Part shown: positions 27,842-38,800 of the stretch, one piece after another | How the letters are laid out: each line of letters begins with the position of its first letter | How positions within the stretch are numbered: the first letter of the stretch is position 1 | Assembly (NCBI GenBank): GCA_023091665.1 | Contig: JALJCQ010000001.1 | Span: 3,534,001 to 3,598,000, forward strand | From: Pythium myriotylum | Taxonomy: Eukaryota; Oomycota; Peronosporomycetes; Pythiales; Pythiaceae | DNA: 64,000 nt | Direction of reading: 5' to 3' | Program-made: the position numbers and the translations under genes | Notes under the pieces: model-generated | What the model saw: only the letters and a program-made list of their open reading frames with translations | Told to the model about the DNA's origin: nothing | The model's database searches: none

Positions 27842-28807
27842 TTATAGACGGGCGCGGCAATCCTTCTTACGCGTCTCAACTTCATCGTTGGATCGCTTGC
27901 CGCCGCCGTTCATCCGCTTGCCGCGACCAGGATTGCGCGTGGCGTTTCGGGGTGGCCCACCAGGGATCACGCCGTCGTCGTTGTCCTCGTCAGGGGTGGA
28001 GTTCTCCTTGCTCCGGCCACCTCCGTTGATCTTCTCGTTGATGAAGTCGAGCACGCTCGTCACACGCACATACACACCCGGCGCCTCGCCGCAGTTGCCA
28101 CCCCAACTGACAATTCCGACAAGTGCGTTGTGGGCGATGAGCGCACCACCCGAGTCGCCCTGACACGTGTCCTTGCCGCCACCCTGACCAGCGCAGATCA
28201 TTTGGTCGGTAATGCGGTTGTTGTAGCTCTTGTTGCAAACGTTGTTCGAGATGATCTTGACGTTCACTTCGAGCAGAGTCGTCGCAGCGCTTTTGGACTC
28301 GGTGATGCCCCAGCCACGCACGACGGCCATGGTGTTTTCCTCGTTCTGCGAGCCATCGGGTTTGCAGAGCGGGAGCGTCTTGGACGAGGACGGCTTCTCA
28401 AGCTTCATCACGGCCACGTCGAACACGTGGGTGTCCTTGACGTACTTGGGGTGCACCCACTGGTCCGTCACGCGGATGCGTTCGCCGCCTTTCGTCCCCG
28501 AGGAGAATTGCGAGCCGATGGACGCAAAGACTGTGTTCGAGACGCAGTGCGCGGCCGTGACGATGTACTGCGATGCGACCAGCGTGCCTCCACAGAAGGT
28601 TCGGCCGTCCGCAGTCTTGCGAAGTGAGACCGTCCACGGGTACTTGGAGATGTCGGCCTCCGTGCCGCCGTAGATGCGGTCCTCGTCGTACTCGTCGCCG
28701 CGGATCTCCGTCGCGCCATTGGTCTCGTCTTCCGTGTAGTCCGAGGCAGCCGCAGTGGCCGCGGCACAGGCCACGAGCGCGAGCGAGAGGATCCGCTGGA
28801 AGTGCAT
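27842..28807 (-). CDS. Secreted trypsin-like serine protease (S1A), copy 1
   Basis: Intronless, 321 residues from ATG 28807. Signal peptide (ILSLALVACAAATAAAS), an acidic propeptide, and the activation site EDR/IYGG. The catalytic triad is complete: His in VTAAHC, Asp in FDVAVMKL, Ser in GDSGGAL. The Asp of GKDTCQGDSGG corresponds to trypsin Asp189, so Arg/Lys specificity is expected. This separates it from glucanase-inhibitor proteins, which have lost the triad. A low-complexity C-terminal extension of about 70 residues ends in KKDCRARL, identical to the end of the copy at 30337. Lies between the two sulfite reductase genes, opposite in strand. Confidence 0.92.
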   Translation of the reverse strand: MHFQRILSLALVACAAATAAASDYTEDETNGATEIRGDEYDEDRIYGGTEADISKYPWTVSLRKTADGRTFCGGTLVASQYIVTAAHCVSNTVFASIGSQFSSGTKGGERIRVTDQWVHPKYVKDTHVFDVAVMKLEKPSSSKTLPLCKPDGSQNEENTMAVVRGWGITESKSAATTLLEVNVKIISNNVCNKSYNNRITDQMICAGQGGGKDTCQGDSGGALIAHNALVGIVSWGGNCGEAPGVYVRVTSVLDFINEKINGGGRSKENSTPDEDNDDGVIPGGPPRNATRNPGRGKRMNGGGKRSNDEVETRKKDCRARL

Positions 28808-30336
28808 GGTAATACTGGTGTCGGGGCAAATTCAGCAATACCGTCAAAGCGGAGTTATCTGAGACCGTGGAGAGCGGAGGAATTCGTCATGTGTGACTCG
28901 CTCGTCCTGTTGGTGGCTTTCCACCCAAGAGCGGGTTGACAGCTGGTGCAGATTATCCGTGTGGTGATCAAAGCGGCGAGAAGGTATACAGAACTGCAAA
29001 TGTGGACACAACGGAAGACAGCCTGGTTGATTGAATTTCTTGCAAGGCCCCTCGCTGATCAGCCCTGTGCTGGAGACTGGCTAGCATGTAGAGTCCTTGG
29101 TCTCCCGAGTTGGTGGGCTGTCGCTGAACTCGAGTCACACGCGTGAGGCCATGCCAAGCGCTGGGCTGATATTCACGAACCAGCCAGCTTTAGAGAGGAA
29201 AAGTGCACGAGCCAGATGCGTGGCGTAAAGGGGCACAAGCAGAGCGTAAGGTCTCGGCGCGAGGTCGAGTGACCGTATCTGCGGCAGGTCGGACGGGTCC
29301 GGCAATCAAGTTATACAGTTGGAAGTATAATGTTATACAATATTTCAGTTATGTTCGCATGCGAACTTAGTGGTCATTAAGACAGGGTGACAATATGTCG
29401 GTTTAGTCATGCCTTAATAACGAAAGACTGGTATCGATGAGATGATACCGGTAAAATGAAAGTTCTACCCTGTGATTTATCTCCAAACCTAACAGATCTA
29501 ATATTTCGCATATTATGATGCAATCAGATTACAGTGTTACAGTGTGGATCTCAGGTCGAACAGCAAGCGACGATCGGATATGATAGTCGAGCGCTTCGGC
29601 GATTCACTGAAGCACACGAAAGAGACGATCGTGCAGGCCTGGGAGTCAGGAAGACCGATTTCCAACGCCAATGGGACACAGCACGTCAGCTGGAGAGCTA
29701 CAAAGGAATTCCAGGCTAATAGGCTCGATCGAAGCATCGGGAGCTCCCACGTAGCCCACATCCTTGACGTCCGTCGTCTCCGTCAGTGATTAGAAAGAAT
29801 GAGTCTCCTGTTCCAGATGGAATTGTGCAGTACTCATCATTTCTCCCATTTCTGGATGAGGGTGCAACCATAGCGGCTCTGGTTGTTTCAAGCAGAAGGA
29901 GCTCGTCTCTGGGTAAGTTTTCGGTAGGAATGCCGCAGTGAACTCTTGACCAAACCCACACCGACACACCTGTCATCTGGAAATTGTAGTGGTGGAGGCG
30001 TATACTCCCTACCACTCCATGCAAATATCTCGACGGTCCAATTCACTTGCCATCATCATGTTCGAGATCCTTTCACGTGCATTATTGTATAAATTCACGC
30101 AGACATGGCTGTGAGACCGCCGTTCCCGTCGTATTGTCCTTGTTTGATCTGTTCGTTTAGCCCAGCTGGTGCGCTTGTCCTCGAAGGAATTTCACGCCAG
30201 ATGAGATCTATTCTATGGCGGCGAGTCGGTTGTCGCATTGTTTGTGGATGATTGCCATCTATCGCGCTGCACGGCTTCCTCTCCGCGTTTTGGCTCCAAC
30301 ATCTCGCTATTGCCGAAATTCCCCTCGACACCCGAC
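28808..30336. other. Divergent intergenic region between the two proteases
   Basis: This 1529-bp spacer serves as upstream region for both proteases. The middle (about 29300-29530) is AT-rich, with a repeated GTTATAC and a perfect 14-bp palindrome GTTCGCATGCGAAC at 29353-29366. Short frames within it have no recognisable features. Confidence 0.5.
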
Positions 30337-31422
30337 ATGCTCCTCCGGCAGATCCTCACACTCGCGCTCGCGGTCTGCGCGGCGACCTCGGCCGCTGCCC
30401 TCGATTTCACGGATATTGAGGAGAATGACTCGATCACAACGAGTAGCGGCGAGAATGAAGACGAGAGCCGTATTTACGGCGGCACGGAGGCCGATATCTC
30501 CAAGTACCCGTGGACGGTCTCTCTTCGCAAGAGCAATGGGAAAAGCTTTTGCGGTGCCACGCTCGTCGCCCCGCAGTACATCGTCACGGCCGCGCACTGC
30601 GCCAACCGAACGATCGTCGCTGCCATCGGCTCGCAATTCTCCGAAGGAGAGAAGGGCGGCGAGCGCATCCGCGTGATTGAGCAGTGGGTGCACCCCAAGT
30701 ACGTCAAGTCCACTCACGTGTTCGACGTGGCCGTCATGAAGCTTGAGAAGCCGTCCACGTACAAGACGCTGCCGCTCTGTAAGGCTGACGGCTCTCAAAA
30801 CAAGGTGAACACCATGGCCGTCGTGCGAGGCTGGGGTATCACCGAGTCGACAGTGGCCGCGACGACGCTGCTGGAAGTGAACGTCAAGATCATCTCGAAT
30901 GAGGAATGTAATAAGAGCTTCGACAACCGCATCACTGATGAAATGATGTGCGCTGGTGAGGGCGGCGGCAAGGATAGCTGCCAGGGTGACTCCGGTGGGC
31001 CGCTCGTTGCCAACAACGCGCTCGTTGGCGTCGTCAGTTGGGGCACTAAGAAGGGCTGTGGCGTGGCGTCTGGTGTCTACGTGCGTGTGACGAGCGTGCT
31101 CGACTTTATCAACGAGAAGATCAACGGAGGTAGCGGCAGCAATTCCTCGGATGCCTCGCAATCCCAGTCCCCAGCGGCGACAACGGACGCTCCTGCTGCC
31201 ACGACGGTGGCTCCTGTGCCTGCGGCGTCTGTCGCTACACCGTCCCCAGCGCCATCGGGTGACGACAGCGATGATGGCGTCGTGCCAACAGCCCCGTCGC
31301 CGATCGCCACCCCCGAGGCGACTAAGAGCCAAGCGACGAACGGGGGCAAGAGGGAAAAGGACAGCAAGAAGCCCAAGCAGAGCGGCAAGAAGCCGAAGAA
31401 GGACTGCCGAGCTCGTTTGTAA
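30337..31422 (+). CDS. Secreted trypsin-like serine protease (S1A), copy 2
   Basis: Intronless, 361 residues from ATG 30337. It has a signal peptide (ILTLALAVCAATSAAAL), an acidic propeptide with cleavage at ESR/IYGG, and the complete triad (VTAAHC, FDVAVMKL, GDSGGPL) with the trypsin Asp in GKDSCQGDSGG. The protease domain is very close to copy 1, with long identical stretches. The C-terminal extension is different in sequence (Ser/Ala/Pro/Thr-rich, then Lys-rich) and longer, yet ends in the same KKDCRARL. Probably apoplastic digestion or virulence-related proteolysis; the role is inferred. Confidence 0.92.
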   Translation: MLLRQILTLALAVCAATSAAALDFTDIEENDSITTSSGENEDESRIYGGTEADISKYPWTVSLRKSNGKSFCGATLVAPQYIVTAAHCANRTIVAAIGSQFSEGEKGGERIRVIEQWVHPKYVKSTHVFDVAVMKLEKPSTYKTLPLCKADGSQNKVNTMAVVRGWGITESTVAATTLLEVNVKIISNEECNKSFDNRITDEMMCAGEGGGKDSCQGDSGGPLVANNALVGVVSWGTKKGCGVASGVYVRVTSVLDFINEKINGGSGSNSSDASQSQSPAATTDAPAATTVAPVPAASVATPSPAPSGDDSDDGVVPTAPSPIATPEATKSQATNGGKREKDSKKPKQSGKKPKKDCRARL

Positions 31423-32424
31423 AGCAAGCACCAGATGAGTCGTTGGATGGCGTCGAGTCATCAGTATTCTTTGTCCTCTCCACTTGCATGTAGTTGAAAT
31501 AAAACAAGTTGCATACCACATTTGGGCGTTCTAGCGAAATAATAGAGATCGAGATCGTATTCGCTCCAATGGCGTACTTATGGTACTTGACCAAAGCCTT
31601 ATGCTTCGGGGTGTCTACATCTCTCCTCCTGCGCCCTTCCTGGCGCCCGCTTCCCACTTCTTCGGCTTCAAGTCCTATCTGCAGAGTACTACGTAGTAAG
31701 AGCGACTAGCTTGACAACGTTTTCCTGCCGCAAGCAGATGTCCAAAACATTCTCCGTGTGGAGACCACGAGGATGAGGAACCGGAGACACCGCCGCTTTT
31801 TCGAAGTCACACCAAGTCATCAAGGAAGCCCCCGACCTCGCAATGGACGAGACCCGACGCAGCCCAGCTCTGCAGCCCACTCGCACTGATAGAATCCCTT
31901 CTCACGAGACATCCCTCCCACCCCTCCATCACCACCTTCGATGTCTCCAAGGCCAAAAGCCACAGCCGCACCGTCAAAGATCCCCACCCACACACCGTCG
32001 AGCCCTGCGTTTGCGAGGCCCTGGCCCTTCACATCCCCTACAGTGTCCATTCGAAGCAGACCACTAGAGTCATGACGACCCCATGGGTCTGCTCATGGCC
32101 CATGGCCCATGGCCCATGGGTCTCCAGTTCTCATTTTCCCCCCTTCGTGCCCTTTCAAGATCCACTGAAGCGTGCCGAAATTCCGCTTCTGGTCCTACGC
32201 AATCCGGTTTGAGCAATGGCCGTCCTGTCTCGTGTCCCCATTCGATGCATGGTCTTTCTCTGTCCTCATTGGCTCCTTTCTCCTCCAATCATATCGCTCC
32301 ATTCCAGCCTTGTCACCTCCGCCCGCCTTTCTCATTGGCTCTTTGTTGCCTTTGGGGTCCTCGTCAGGAGCTCCATCTCTCTCATTCCGCCTCTCGTGCC
32401 ACTCATTCGCCGATCTCCTTCGCC
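31423..32424. promoter_or_regulatory. Upstream region of sulfite reductase alpha with CCAAT boxes
   Basis: A 1002-bp spacer. ATTGG at 32268-32272, CCAAT at 32285-32289 and ATTGG at 32334-32338 form a cluster 85-160 bp before the ATG. CACTCATTCGCCG near 32399-32411 resembles an oomycete initiator. A CATGGCC heptamer is repeated in tandem at about 32094-32117. The open frame running through this region into the gene has no ATG-supported coding character. Confidence 0.45.
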
Positions 32425-35400
32425 ATGGCGCCGACCGCGACGACCACGCCGCTCGACCGCATCGACCGCAGCAAGCACCAGCGCGCCAAGGACCTCGGCG
32501 CGCCGGCGCCGGCGCCGCTCTCCGACACCGACAGCAACTCGTCTGAGGACGACGCCTCAGCCGCCGACTCGCAGCTCTCGGCCTTCGCGTCGCTCTGGCA
32601 CGCCTACCGCCAGCTCGAGCGCCGCGAGCTCTTCGCGTCGGGCGCCGACGCCGTGCTGCGCGTCGCCGGCAACATCAGCGAGAGCGTCTTTGTCTACCCG
32701 CTGCTCGACGCGGCTGCCAGCGACAAGAGCCACGAGGAAGAGCTCCGCGCGCGCGTGACCAAGCTCGAGATCCGCCAGGGCGCCGCCGACGCCGTGCGCG
32801 GCGCGCTCGCGGTCGGCACGACGGCCGCGGCGCTCGTGCCCTCGCAGACGCTGCCGCTCTTCCTGCCCAACCTCTTCCACATCGCGCAGAGCCAGCGCGC
32901 GGCCGTGTTCCACGTCGCGTGCGAGGCCATCCGCCCCGACCTCGCGGTCGGCAGCTCGTACGAGTCCATCTACGCGCTGCAGCACTCGGGCGCGCTGCTG
33001 CTCAACTCGTCCAACCCGCAGGAGCTCCACGACCTCGCGGTCGTCGCGCACGTCGCGGCGCTGCGCCTCAAGAAGCTGCTCGTGCACTTTTACGACGGTT
33101 CGCGCGTCGCGCGCGAGCTCTCCAAGCTGCAGCTGCTCGCGCCGGCGTCGCTCAAGACGCTCGCGGATATTGAGCAGGCGTCGCCCGCCGTGCCCACCGA
33201 GGGCCAGGATGTCGCCGAGCACGTGCAGCTCGTCATGGACGATCTTTTCCAGGTGCTGCAGAAGCAGTACAAGGTCTACGAGTACTACGGCGCGCCAGAC
33301 GCCGAGCTCGTGATCGTCGTCATGGGCGAGGCCACGGCCGCGATCCAGGAGGCCGTCGCGTACGAGCAGATGCTTGGCGCCAAGGTCGGCGTCGTGCAGG
33401 TGCGCCTGCTGCTCCCGTGGTCGCACGCGCTCTTCGCGGCCGCGCTGCCGACCTCGGTCAAGCGCGTGGCGGTGCTCGAGAACATCTCGACGGGCGCCTT
33501 CGCGTTCCAGCGTGGTCTGCTCACGCAGAACGTGCAGGTCTTCTTCCACTCGGCGTTCTGGCACGCGAGCACGACGCCGGTCGTGGTCACGGGCATCTAC
33601 GGCGGCGTCTTCCGCAACTTTGGCTTCTCGCTCGGCATGGGCCGTGCTGTCTTTCACCACCTCTCGACGTTGGCTACTCGCCGTTCGTTCGTGGTCGCCA
33701 AGTCGGAGGCGCTCTATGAGTCGGCGCTCGAGACCGCGAGCGTCTTCCCGCAGCTCGACGTCGTCTATGGCGCGTCCTTGGAGCTCGAAGGCTTTGATGC
33801 CTACACCAAGCAGTACCTCTTCTGGGGCTACGACGAGGAAGGCCAGCGCGGCGACGCGCTCGAGACCAGCTACGCCACGACGCTCCAGCTGCTCAACCGA
33901 AACCCGTCGACGCAGGTCAACGCCGTCGTGAACCACAGCGCGCCGTCCACGACGCGCTCGGTCTCGACGCTTGAGGTGCGCGTGTCGCTCGCCGGCCGCG
34001 TGGCCTCGGGGCTCCAGCAGGGCATCGAACAGGCCGACGTGACCGTGGTCACGCGTCCGTCGCTGCTCAAGGACTTTGACGTCGCCGCCAACGTCAAGCC
34101 CAACGGCACGCTGCTCGTGCACACCAACTGGAAGACCATCGACGACATCGACGAGTCGCCGGCGTTCAAGGCGCAGCTCGCGGCCAAGAACGCGCAGCTG
34201 CTCGTGGTCGACGTCGCCGAGTTGCAGACGCGCGTGGCCGACGACGCGGTCGCGAGTGTGGCGCCGCAGGTCGCGTTCCTCAAGGCTGCTGGACTCTTCG
34301 ACGAGCGCGTCGTCTTCGCGCTGCTCGCCGGTCAGTTTGCCAAAGCGCAGCACGCGACGCTGCGTGCGTTCGTGGCTTCGGTGTGGGGCGAGGTCGTCAG
34401 CATCGCGTACCCTGTCAACGAGTGGAAGCCGCGCTCGAACTTGAGCGAGGACGGTGACGTCAGCGTCACCGGTGACGAGGACGAGGCCTCGCTGCCGTCG
34501 TTCGCGGCCATCGAGCCGAGCAAGATCTCGCACTCGGTCGTGACCGGCGCGTCCAAGGCCACGGCCAAGCGCGCGCGCGTCAACGTGAGCAAGGACACGC
34601 AGACGGCGTGGAAGATGGTCTTCCAGGACGCGTTCGGCGCTCGTCAGGGCGTGCGTGACCACGTGACGGATATTGTCAAGGTCACCAAGTGGGAACGACT
34701 GACCCCGGAGGACTACTCGCGCAACGTGTTCCACATTGAGATGGACATCAAGAACACGGCCATCAAGTACAACATTGGTGAGGCGCTCGCGGTGTTCGCG
34801 CACAACGACGAGAAGGACGTGCTCACGTTCTTGCGCTCGTACAACGTCGACCCGGATGCGCTCGTCACGCTTCCCGTGGCTGTCAAGGCCAAGAAGGGCG
34901 AAGTGGCCGAGCCGCTCGAGGAGACGCTCACGTACTTCCAGCTCTTCAGTCAGGTGCTCGACGTCTTCGGTCGCCCGTCCAAGAAGTTTTACCAGGCGCT
35001 GCTTGCCAATGCCACGGACGAGAAGCAGAAGGAGACGCTCGCGTTGCTGCTCGACGCTGAAGGCAAGGACGAGTACAAGCGCCGCGTGGACGAGACGCTC
35101 ACATACGCGGACCTGCTCGATGAGTTCACGTCGGCGCGTCCGACGATCGACGAGCTTGTCAAGCTTGTGCCTCGCATAAAGCCGCGCCACTACTCGATCG
35201 CCTCGAGCATGAAGATGAACCCGACGAGTGTGCACTTGCTTATTGTCGTCCACGACTGGACCACGCCAAGCGGCAAGTACCGCATCGGCCAGGCTACCAA
35301 CTTCCTCAAGGACGTCAAGCCCGGCCAGCTGCTCTCGGTCTCGGTCTGCTCCTCGGTCATGAAGCTGCCGGTGAACCCTGAGGACCCTATTATCATGGCC

Positions 35401-35838
35401 GGTCTCGGCACAGGCATGGCGCCGTTCCGCGCGTTCATCCAGGAGCGTGCCTTCCTCAAGGCCAAGGGCGTCAAGGTTGGCCCGGTCGCACTCTACTTTG
35501 GCTCGCGTAGCAAGGCTCAGGAGTTCCTGTACGGCGACGAGCTCGAGCAGTACGAGCGCGAGGGTCTGCTCACGCACCTCCGTTGCGCCTTCTCGCGTGA
35601 CCAGGCGCACAAGATCTACATCCAGGACCGCATCGCCGAGGACAAGGAGATCTTGGGCGACTACCTGCTCAACAAGAACGGCCACTTCTACTTGTGTGGT
35701 CCGACCTGGCCGGTGGCCGATGTTCGTGAGGCGCTCATCAAGTCGATCATGCACGAGGGCCACATGGACCGCAAGCAGGCGAACGCCTACATCGAGCGCA
35801 TGCGCGAGCAGGGCCGCTACGTGCTCGAGGTCTACTAG
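32425..35838 (+). CDS. Sulfite reductase (NADPH) flavoprotein alpha, Met10-like
   Basis: Intronless, 1137 residues from ATG 32425 (yeast Met10 has 1035). The N-terminal ~700 residues are a PFOR-like region parallel to that of the beta subunit, with a shared YEYYGAPDAE / FEYFGHPEAE motif and a VVVMG segment. The C-terminal third is the FNR-type module: FAD motif RHYSIAS (about 920), NADPH motif GLGTGMAPFRAFIQER (about 992), and CGPTWPV (about 1090). It ends in an aromatic residue (LEVY) stacking on FAD. It lacks a flavodoxin domain, which sits on beta, as in fungi. It passes electrons from NADPH to beta. Its stop is 45 bp from that of CFAP221 on the other strand. Confidence 0.93.
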   Translation: MAPTATTTPLDRIDRSKHQRAKDLGAPAPAPLSDTDSNSSEDDASAADSQLSAFASLWHAYRQLERRELFASGADAVLRVAGNISESVFVYPLLDAAASDKSHEEELRARVTKLEIRQGAADAVRGALAVGTTAAALVPSQTLPLFLPNLFHIAQSQRAAVFHVACEAIRPDLAVGSSYESIYALQHSGALLLNSSNPQELHDLAVVAHVAALRLKKLLVHFYDGSRVARELSKLQLLAPASLKTLADIEQASPAVPTEGQDVAEHVQLVMDDLFQVLQKQYKVYEYYGAPDAELVIVVMGEATAAIQEAVAYEQMLGAKVGVVQVRLLLPWSHALFAAALPTSVKRVAVLENISTGAFAFQRGLLTQNVQVFFHSAFWHASTTPVVVTGIYGGVFRNFGFSLGMGRAVFHHLSTLATRRSFVVAKSEALYESALETASVFPQLDVVYGASLELEGFDAYTKQYLFWGYDEEGQRGDALETSYATTLQLLNRNPSTQVNAVVNHSAPSTTRSVSTLEVRVSLAGRVASGLQQGIEQADVTVVTRPSLLKDFDVAANVKPNGTLLVHTNWKTIDDIDESPAFKAQLAAKNAQLLVVDVAELQTRVADDAVASVAPQVAFLKAAGLFDERVVFALLAGQFAKAQHATLRAFVASVWGEVVSIAYPVNEWKPRSNLSEDGDVSVTGDEDEASLPSFAAIEPSKISHSVVTGASKATAKRARVNVSKDTQTAWKMVFQDAFGARQGVRDHVTDIVKVTKWERLTPEDYSRNVFHIEMDIKNTAIKYNIGEALAVFAHNDEKDVLTFLRSYNVDPDALVTLPVAVKAKKGEVAEPLEETLTYFQLFSQVLDVFGRPSKKFYQALLANATDEKQKETLALLLDAEGKDEYKRRVDETLTYADLLDEFTSARPTIDELVKLVPRIKPRHYSIASSMKMNPTSVHLLIVVHDWTTPSGKYRIGQATNFLKDVKPGQLLSVSVCSSVMKLPVNPEDPIIMAGLGTGMAPFRAFIQERAFLKAKGVKVGPVALYFGSRSKAQEFLYGDELEQYEREGLLTHLRCAFSRDQAHKIYIQDRIAEDKEILGDYLLNKNGHFYLCGPTWPVADVREALIKSIMHEGHMDRKQANAYIERMREQGRYVLEVY

Positions 35839-35883
35839 GGAGTCTTAGGGGAATGGGACTGTAGATACAGTGCATATCGAATT

Positions 35884-38800
35884 TCAAATCTCATGTGTGG
35901 ATTCTTGCTTCACTTGTTGACTTTGCTGCTCTTGCATTCGTTTGAAGACGACAGAAAAGGGTTCGTGGAGAGGGCGGGAAGGCCCGTGACCTTCGACCAC
36001 GAGCTGGTAGTCTGGATGGTCGATCTTGGAAGCCACTTCTCGAAGAAGCTAAAACGCGATGCATACATAGACCAAGTCAAAACTGAGAAAATACATCATC
36101 CCCGCAAGAATCGTACCGTGGGCAGCTGCTGGAGTTTCTCGTCTCGGTATGCGTTGTATTCGCGCTCGCTCTGAATGAGATGGCGGTACCGCTCGAAGCA
36201 CCAGATGCCTTGGGCCTTGCCGTAGAGTTCGCCTTTCTCGTATTCGACGCCGTCGTCGTCGTCGTCGTTCTCGGCCTCCTCCTCCCACAATTTCACAGCG
36301 TCTTGCCACGTGGGCAGTGCGCGCGTCGACCCACGCGGTGTCTTCTCTTCATCTTCATCGTCGCTTTCACTGTCTGACAAATAGGGCACATCGTCGGGTC
36401 CCTGACACATTGGAGGGATAAACCCGTCGCTAGTGTCCCAAACACTCCGGTACACATCCTTGTCGATGTCCGTGGGTGCATCCTGGTCCTCACGCTGTAG
36501 GCGCATCCATGCTGGTACACCTCGTGTGCGCTGTGTACATGGCTGATACCGTTCGTGGGTCTGTAGAAAGCCTTTCTTGAGGGTAAAGAGACTGCGAGTA
36601 CCGATCCCCGTCTCCAATGCGAGGCCCCAATTGCGAGGCGTCGTTCGGAACACTCGTTGTGGCCGCAACGAGAACGTCGTCAGTGTCTCTCGAGTGGGAT
36701 TGATTTGAACAAACGGGCGCACTGCCGCGCTGGGCGTCAAGAACACGTCTCTTGGAAGCAGCTCGAGCATGCATGGGGGGCGCACGCCTAGCTTTGGTGG
36801 GATATCGGGCGGATTTTGTTCTTCAACCGATGAGAGATGGACGAAGCTGCACTCATCCAGTGCCCCCGTCCGTAGCTCGCGTGTGTTCTCCAACGGCACG
36901 TACGTTGGTAGTGGCGGCAGCTCAAGAGGTTCGTGGCCCGCCAGAAGTGCTTCATCGCGTTCGCGAAGAGGAAGGAAATCGAATGGGTCACTTGTCAGGT
37001 CCCAGTCGTCATCTGCGAGCGCGATCTTGGTTCGCGGACGGTGCTCCTCCTCCTTGACGATGGGAAAGCTCTTGAAGTACAGTTGCACCCCGTCTTCCGT
37101 GCCTTTTGGCGTGCGTGCTCCTACTGCCGTATTAGCGGTCACAGAATTCGCGCCGACTCCACGCGCATTTTGGAGCCATTCCAGTGCGACTTTCTCACGT
37201 ACTTGAGCTCGCGTCTTGGCGGTACCGAGCCACGCTCGGATCTTCTCGAGGCGTTTCTGCGCGCGGTTGCGATAGATGACAGTTGAGATCGCCCGTACAA
37301 ACCGCTGGACGACGCGTTTGCGGCGGTCCCAGAGATCGTTCTTGTAGGTCTTAAAGTCCGGCTCCACGCTCGGCTCGAAGTGCGCTGGTAGCGAACCTCG
37401 TGGAGGATACGGCAGCTCCGGCGTAGGCTGTGTAAACATGTGGAATGCTTTCGTTTCCACGTCATTCCGCAACTTCTCTCGCTCGCGCCGTGCGAGCTCA
37501 AGCTCATTCATCTCTCGCATCTGCTTCAGGATCTCAATCTGCTCTGGCGTGAGCAGTTCCTGGCCGAGGCGGATCTTGTGGCTTTGAAACTCGAGCTCCT
37601 TTTCGATTGTATCGATCTCGGACAGCTCCTGGAGGAAAAACATCTCGCGGATTTGGCGACTCACGCCCGCGCGCTCGATCGCTGTTGCTTCCTCTCTGAG
37701 AAGAACCTGGAAGCTCAGATCGGCTGGCGAGACGACCTCGTTGTTGCTCTTGGTTGGGTCGTTTTCGTCGTTGGAGAGCGCAAGTTTGGCTTGCTCTTCT
37801 TTCTGCTGTTGGCGCATTGCGCGGTTCGCTTCGATGGCTTTCTTGAGATCCTTCGGCTTGAGTTTGCCCGGCTGCTGTGTGAGAACGAAGTTGACACTGG
37901 TCATCGAGGAGAGATCCGCGGGTATTTCCACTCCGCCGATGACCTCGCTCTTCTTGCTTTCGGTAGCTTGGCGGCTACGTTTTGAACCCTTCGGCGAAGC
38001 CTTGTGCGATGTAGACTGCAGAGTCTTCGCTTGCGATAGCGGGCTAGGCGGTGAGTCGGAAGAGGCAGTTCGAGGGCGTTGGCCTTGCTTGCTCACGGAA
38101 TCCTTGCCCACCTGTGCAACGTCCGTCTCCGCCACAACGTCGCTAGCGGAAGAGCCGGTGATCACGCAGTGGAGCGGCTTGAAGCCGAGTTGTGAGACCT
38201 GCAGTTCGGCCTCAGCGCTCGCAGTCACATACGCAAGAGGTTTGAACTCGAATTCGATTCTTGCGGATCCATTAGCCGGGATGACGCCTCGCACGGGGAA
38301 GATTGTGATCGCCGCGTGGGGCTTCGTAACAGTGAGCTCGTACTCGAATTCGATGGGCACGGAACACGTGAGATCGAAGTGCTTGCGAGATGTGACGCCG
38401 ATCGGCACAGCACCGAAGTCCATCCGCGTGGGAAAATCGACCTGGTTCACGACGGGGTACGCATGCAGCGGGAGCAATATCTTGCAAAGCGTTGCAGTGT
38501 CTGCATTGGACGCATACGCGACTTCTTCGCACTTGACCTGCACGCAGTCGTAGTAGTATTGAAAGGCCGACGGGTGGAAGGATACGAGCAGCTCTTCGCT
38601 CAGTCCGGGGCTTATAAACGGCTTTCTCTCGTTTGGGAAGCTCACACGGAAGGGCCCTTTCGATGGCAGCGTGTATTGCAATCGCACAGGCTTGGAACCG
38701 TTATTGTGCACGAAGACCCGTTGGGAGTATCGCTGCTCGTCCAGCGTGAAGCCGCCGAAATGGATGCTTGAGGGCTGCGTAAAGAGTAGCGGCCGGGGGC

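Noticed and set aside
32083..32424. N-terminal extension of sulfite reductase alpha
   Set aside because: The in-frame stretch holds the CCAAT boxes and CATGGCC repeat and has no family similarity; ATG 32425 starts the protein.
32557..35763. 1068-codon minus-strand frame opposite sulfite reductase alpha
   Set aside because: Shadow of biased codons (CTC/GAG/AAG); no motifs, no neighbouring support.
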